DNA of 64,000 nucleotides. It comes from Strongylocentrotus purpuratus (lineage: Eukaryota > Echinodermata > Echinoidea > Camarodonta > Strongylocentrotidae). Positions 59,576 to 64,000 of the stretch are shown here, one piece after another. The notes under the pieces were generated by a model. It was not told the origin of the DNA and ran no database searches. It was given only the letters and a program-made list of their open reading frames with translations. The position numbers were made by a program, and so were the translations under genes. The number at the start of each line of letters is the position of its first letter. Positions within the stretch are counted from its first letter, which is position 1. The stretch covers positions 1,619,501 through 1,683,500 of the forward strand of contig NW_022145552.1 in the NCBI RefSeq assembly GCF_000002235.5. The letters are read 5' to 3'.

Positions 59576-59725
59576 ACTTCTACTACTACTACTGCCACTA
59601 CTACTTTTATTACTACTTCTACTACTACTACTACTATTACTTCTTATGATAATGATAATAATAATAATAATAATAATACTATTGGTAATACTACTAATAA
59701 TAATAATTGCAATAATAATATTTAT
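59576..59725. repeat. (TAC)n then (ATA)n microsatellite
   Basis: TAC repeats to about 59640 followed by ATA/ATG repeats. The serine-rich and isoleucine-rich frames here are artefacts. Confidence 0.85.
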
Positions 59726-59794
59726 AATAACGAACAATTATAATCATATTATTATATAATAATGATAATAAAAATGATTATTAGGCCTAAAATA

Positions 59795-60234
59795 AAAACT
59801 TGTTGTGTTGCCCTTTGCGACCGACCCAAAAATCTAAAAATCTGCGGTCGGCATTTTAAAAAAGTTTTTTTTTTTAAACCTTTTTTTTTTTAGAATTGTT
59901 TGTATTAATGAATTAAAAAAAATATGTAGTTTGTTTGACTAAAGATATAAATGCATAAAATCAAATTATTCCAATCTTCCCATTGCTAGCAAGTTTTACA
60001 GGTAGTTGAAAACCAACTTCGTCAGCAGGAAAGCACAGAGTGTTGTCTTAACACAACATTGCAAACCATGGATTATCATAAGGTGAAAAAGATATGAATG
60101 GAATGATATTAAAGCATTAAAAACTGAAAAATATCGGTCCAAAGAGGGAGACAAAAAAAAGTTTTAACAAAAATATATATTTTCCGACCGACCGACCCAT
60201 GTTTTGGCACCTAAAGGGCAATACAACAAGTTTT
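59795..60234. repeat. 440-bp MITE with CTTGTTGTRTTGCCCTTT ends
   Basis: Left end AAAACTTGTTGTGTTGCCCT and right end AGGGCAATACAACAAGTTTT are inverted with one mismatch. Just inside each end lies GACCGACCC or its complement, so the subterminal region is also partly palindromic. It is non-coding. No clear target duplication was seen. Confidence 0.75.
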
Positions 60235-61038
60235 AATATTAATATACAATATTTGTAAGGAGCCAAATCCACTTCAGATATCAAATGATCAAGGCGCACT
60301 AGTGCAAACCGGTGAAAATTACATTAGAGCATATGCAGAAGTACGACAAAAGGAGATTATAGAACACACAAAGCAAGAGAACGAATCATTTTAGGCCAAA
60401 TCAACAGTTACGTTTTTAGATTTATTTCTTGATATTTCAACTGACTTTCTATTTTTAATCTCTTAAGGGAAAGCATTCCAGAGCAAAAGCCCTGCATGAG
60501 CAACCCCACGCCTACATCATTTGTATACAAGGCACGCTCTCAATGAACGTTGTTTATCATTCTTCATCCTTTCATAATTCCCTTTGACCCATTAACTCCG
60601 TAGAGCAGAAACTTCTCAGAAACGACTAGAATGCACAAAAGTGCGCTTATCAAAATGATGTCATCGTTTTCTTATTATCGTCTGCTCAATCTCATCCATT
60701 CCATCGCTTGAATACTAATTACTTTTTCCCCCCTTTCATTTTGTAACTCCAAAATAGAGCTAAATAAAGAGGCTACGAAGTGATTTAAGAGTGCGGTAAA
60801 ATTGCCCTTTCCACATTTGGTCATTTTCCAAGAACGCTCAGTATTGTTCGGTATTTTTCTGTGGTAGGCTTTTACCTTATTGAAAAACACTAACGGAGGC
60901 GTGAAACATTTGTGAGTGAATTCCCCTGTTGAGGATTTTATGTGATATTTTCTCAAGAGTGTTTGGATCAGGTTGCGAAATATACCTCCTTGCTCTCTCG
61001 GCGACAAAGACCCGCACCCCCTCAATGTTTCATATCAT
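60235..61038. other. non-coding stretch; one unrecognised minus-strand frame
   Basis: The frame at 60675-61025 (minus, 116 residues) has no recognisable domain or signal peptide and is of chance length. Confidence 0.35.
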
Positions 61039-61214
61039 ATTCTGTTCATAACAGATTCTGTGCATAACAGATTATGTGCTTATCAGATTCTGTGCTTAAC
61101 AGATTCTGTGCATAACAGATTCTGTGCATAACAGATTCTGTGCATAACAGATTCTGTGCATAACAGATTCTGTGCTATAAAACAGATGCTGTGCTTAACA
61201 GATTCTGTGCATAA
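61039..61214 (+). repeat. 16-bp minisatellite, about 11 units
   Basis: Unit ATTCTGTGCATAACAG in eleven head-to-tail copies with few differences (CATAACAG/CTTAACAG variants). One unit is extended to 19 bases (ATTCTGTGCTATAAAACAG). The four consecutive identical units in the middle point to recent expansion. Confidence 0.9.
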
Positions 61215-62279
61215 CTAAACAACATATACTTTTACTCCTGACCATGCCCTGTACATGATTGTGTCCCCATTTAGCACATCCCCAGTTTCAATGTACAGTA
61301 CAGTAGGTGCCTCCACTAGTAATGATAAGTCATATTATCATTAGGTCTGTTTTTTCTTCAAATTTTCAAGTCTTTTGTTTGAACAGAGTATAGAAGCCTA
61401 CAAGCTGCCATACCTGGGCCATGTGACATTTATATATAAAAATATTAAAAAACAAAACAAAAATCAACTTTTTATTCAGAACTGTCTCACAACATGAAAT
61501 TAATTGTATGTAACCGTTTGTTGTGAAGTTACGAAAGATTAAAGGAGATGGAATCATTCGAGTTTTCCTTTGTTATCGATTCACACTTTCCAGTGACTAC
61601 ATTTAAATATACTGTCAGAAAGACTTTCGAAAATTTAATCAAGGGCCATTTAAAACCATCTTGTATATACCATAGAAATAATGTTAAAGTTACGTAATAC
61701 CTCACTGTCAACTGGTAAAGGGGTAGGTTATTGAAATTGCCAAAGGGTGATTGTTCGAAAGCCTCTGCGGTCGTGTTTTATGAGATTATGTTTAATTTAC
61801 GTTAATTTCGTATCAATCACAATATGTCGAAATTAAAGTATTATTTTGTTCAAATTTGGAATTACAGCCTCTTAAGCTCAACGGAGATTGGATATTGAGA
61901 GAGGGTATAGCAGCTTTAATTCTTGTCAATTTTAATTATTTTGATATCCGTGCTTTGATGAAAACATATTGTTTTCAATTTTGTAGGATTTGGCTTTGGT
62001 CAGTAAACTGCTAATCTGCTTAATACCTCCCTTTTTTGCTGAATATTGTGTTTATTGTGCTTTTCTGGCTGTGGATCCACAAATCCACAAATTGAACTAC
62101 CAACAAGATTATTTTTCACGTTTCTCCATATTAAAAGATTATATCCTTGGTTTCGTAAAATCAGCTTCTTAAAATCTAATCTGTTTTGACGAAAACAGAG
62201 ATTAGCCAGGTAGGGTATTCCATGACCGAGGATGCCAATACTGTCCATGATATCCATGATATTGGAATAATATTCAGTT
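61215..62279. other. non-coding stretch, nothing recognised
   Basis: AT-rich. The frames at 61366-61711 and 61990-62257 have no motif. Confidence 0.4.
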
Positions 62280-62518
62280 AATTATACAGCGCTTATTATA
62301 AACACTTAACGCTTCCAAACGTGGAGATTATTACCCCGGCTTTAGCTGTGCTGCCATTGCGGCGCTCTAGCATTTCAAATAATTAATTCCTGCCAGGCAC
62401 CCATTTACATCACCTGGGTTGAGTGTGGCAAATGTAGATCAATTTCTTGGCGGGTCTCGAACCGCGGACCCTTGTGATCGACAATCCGGCGACTTAACCA
62501 CTCGACCACGGCACCTCT
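62280..62518 (-). repeat. tRNA-derived SINE (family C, copy 2)
   Basis: On the minus strand the head reads GTGCCGTGGTCGAGTGGTTA followed by AGTCGCC, an A box of the leucine/serine tRNA type. GGTTCGAGACCCGCC, a strong B box, lies about 50 bases downstream. The body carries ATCTACATTTGCCACACTCA and GTAAATGGGTGCCTGGCAGG. This is the best-preserved SINE in the window. It directly abuts the LINE tail at 62540, in the opposite orientation. Confidence 0.8.
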
Positions 62519-62539
62519 ACAAAAGCATTATCATTTAGA

Positions 62540-62970
62540 GTTATGGCAACTCACCAGGCCAATACCAGGAAGCTAGAGATGATCCAGAGAAGATATGCAC
62601 GCTTTGTTTGCAATTACCATCGCAGAACAAGCAGTGTCACAGCCATGCTCGACCAACTACACTGGCCATCTCTGCAAGAATGGAGAGCCCAAGCGAAGGT
62701 AGCGATGATGTTCTGTATCAAGAACTCGCTGATATCCATCCCCCAGACAGTTCTGACTCCATCACTACCTGCTTTGCTAAGAGGTCACGACCAGAAACTC
62801 CAAGTGCCATATGCTCGGACACAAGTTCTTCAAAGGAGCTTCTTTCCAGATGCCACCAGGCTCTGGAACTCACTACCGCAGGCCGCCGTCACCTGTACCT
62901 CTCTGCTAAGCTTTAAGAGAGAGGTACTCAAGATCCAGCTCCGTTAAGCTACGGATGTCTTTTTAACTGC
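62540..62970 (+). pseudogene. LINE open reading frame, C-terminal remnant
   Basis: Reads KLEMIQRRYARFVCNYHRR, TSSVTAMLDQLHWPSLQEWR, VPYARTQVLQRSFFPDATRL and WNSLPQAAVTCTSLLSFKRE to a stop at 62947. This is the conserved tail that follows the reverse transcriptase in one common group of invertebrate non-LTR elements (usual words 'RTSSVTxMLxxLGW' and 'SFFPxATRLWNxLP'). The first codon of the frame (62543) is where the element is truncated, not a real start. The 3' part runs to about 63090, ending in GCGAAGAAGAAGAAGATG. This stretch of about 130 codons has no stop, so the copy is fairly young. Confidence 0.85.
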
Positions 62971-63099
62971 ACATAGCTCATTGTAGACCTTTTATTGAGA
63001 CACTACATGTATATATACACCTGCACAGCACCTACAATCAGTACGAGAATACACCCGACGGTGGCCTGTACTTATAGCGAAGAAGAAGAAGATGAACTC

Positions 63100-64000
63100 A
63101 AATATTAGGCGCTTTATTCGTTCCCTTATTTGCAATAGCTACTCTACTCAAAGCGGCTATAGATGCATATTCGCCATCATGATAATGTAATGTTTGCAAT
63201 TTCAGACATTGAAAGGGTGAGGAAAAACGAAAGTCATAGGCAATTTCTAAGTTCTATACCAACTTCATAGCCCCATCTTAGATTCAGGAGTTTGATAATG
63301 AAAGTACCCCTATAGCGGTATCGTGATTAACCTTGGTCTAGTTTGTCAAATGAAATTAAAGATGGGTACCGTGGTACATTAGTAAAGGCTCTAACACGAG
63401 AGATCCCGTGTCCGTTCGTCAGTCAGAACTTGGATCCTTGAAGAAGGTGTTTTACATTTGCACCTTTCCATCCAGGTGTATTTAATTGGTCAGTCAGGAA
63501 CCCCCCTGACTTTTACAAGTCGATCGCCTGTCTGATTATCAAGATATTTATGATTGGAAATCGAAATTTAAAAATTCGCTGTCCTAACGGTTTTTATAAC
63601 ACTACAGTCTATTGGGAATACTGAGTATGGTAAAACCGGTCACTCAATTCTTTTTTAGGGGAGGCACTTCATGATCATTTTGATGCGCAATTTTGTTAGG
63701 GCTTCAATACAACACCATAGCAAAGACACTGATAACAAGTAGGGCCATGCATCTCAGATTTAACATTGTTAAACGATGCCTTTAAGCGCGACACCTACCT
63801 CATGTCCATGGAAGTTGTTTGGAAAGGGTGTGGGGAGGGGGAGGGGTCACATGTCAGGGGTAATTGTTCCAGACAAAATGTTTGTTCGGGGATCGGGAGA
63901 AATAGTGCACAGAATATTTCTCCCAGACTGTCACGATTCTGCATCGTCGATTATTGCCCATTACTGTCTACCCCTTATGTTTCCCCGGGTGCAATGATAA
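63100..64000. other. non-coding stretch, nothing recognised
   Basis: No domain or repeat family was identified. The frame at 63776-63997 has no motif. Confidence 0.4.

Noticed and set aside
61039-61214. CRISPR-like array or CR1-type LINE 3' tail (ATTCTGTG words)
   Set aside because: Units are head-to-tail without spacers and the genome is animal, so it is not CRISPR. The octamer resemblance to CR1 tails is superficial: the unit is 16 bases and no LINE frame precedes it.

Overview
This is a repeat-dense stretch of animal nuclear DNA, most likely from an echinoderm and probably a sea urchin. The reasons are one intronless Toll-like receptor (TLR) gene of the kind echinoids carry in large families, APE-type LINEs, tRNA-derived SINEs, many small TTAA- or TA-flanked MITEs, hAT-like ends of the 'CAGTGGCGTAG' type, very long (GA)n/(CT)n tracts and many poly(G)/poly(C) runs. 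Nothing suggests bacterial, plasmid or viral DNA. I saw no LTR element, no CRISPR array, and no rRNA gene or intact tRNA gene. The species call is inference. Layout: 0-3.4 kb holds a decayed tRNA-derived SINE, a (CT)n tract, a local duplication and one MITE copy. 6.2-7.0 kb holds a GC-richer block built from short repeated words and started by two direct copies of one end. 8.6-11.4 kb holds a 388-bp MITE, a possible LRR-protein relic and a purine-rich higher-order repeat of about 0.52-0.55 kb. 13.6-15.6 kb holds two opposed MITE copies and a duplicated SINE-like segment. 17.3-18.2 kb is an inverted-repeat element containing a LINE tail. 20-28 kb is MITEs, microsatellite, a 721-bp GC-rich element and an 842-bp hAT-type MITE that carries a C2H2 zinc-finger relic. 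29.3-33.45 kb is a 5'-truncated LINE on the minus strand, split by a 934-bp foldback element. 34.9-37.6 kb is the TLR gene. 38-64 kb is mostly non-coding, with SINE copies, a diverged tandem repeat, microsatellites, two further MITEs, a patchwork duplication at 57 kb, a 16-bp minisatellite and a LINE tail. The only gene I would defend as intact and functional is the TLR at 34910-37579. It is 889 residues, with signal peptide, about 23 leucine-rich repeats, a C-terminal cysteine cap, one transmembrane helix and a cytoplasmic TIR domain. It has no partner gene in the window, as expected for dispersed single-exon receptor genes. The clearest mobile-element result is the nested pair at 29-33 kb: taking out the foldback element and one copy of the TA duplication gives back an uninterrupted LINE reading frame, so the order of insertion can be read directly. 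I found no convincing new multi-gene system. The most interesting items are the atypical TIR domain, the foldback insertion, the zinc-finger relic inside the hAT-type MITE, and several local duplications of unusual structure.
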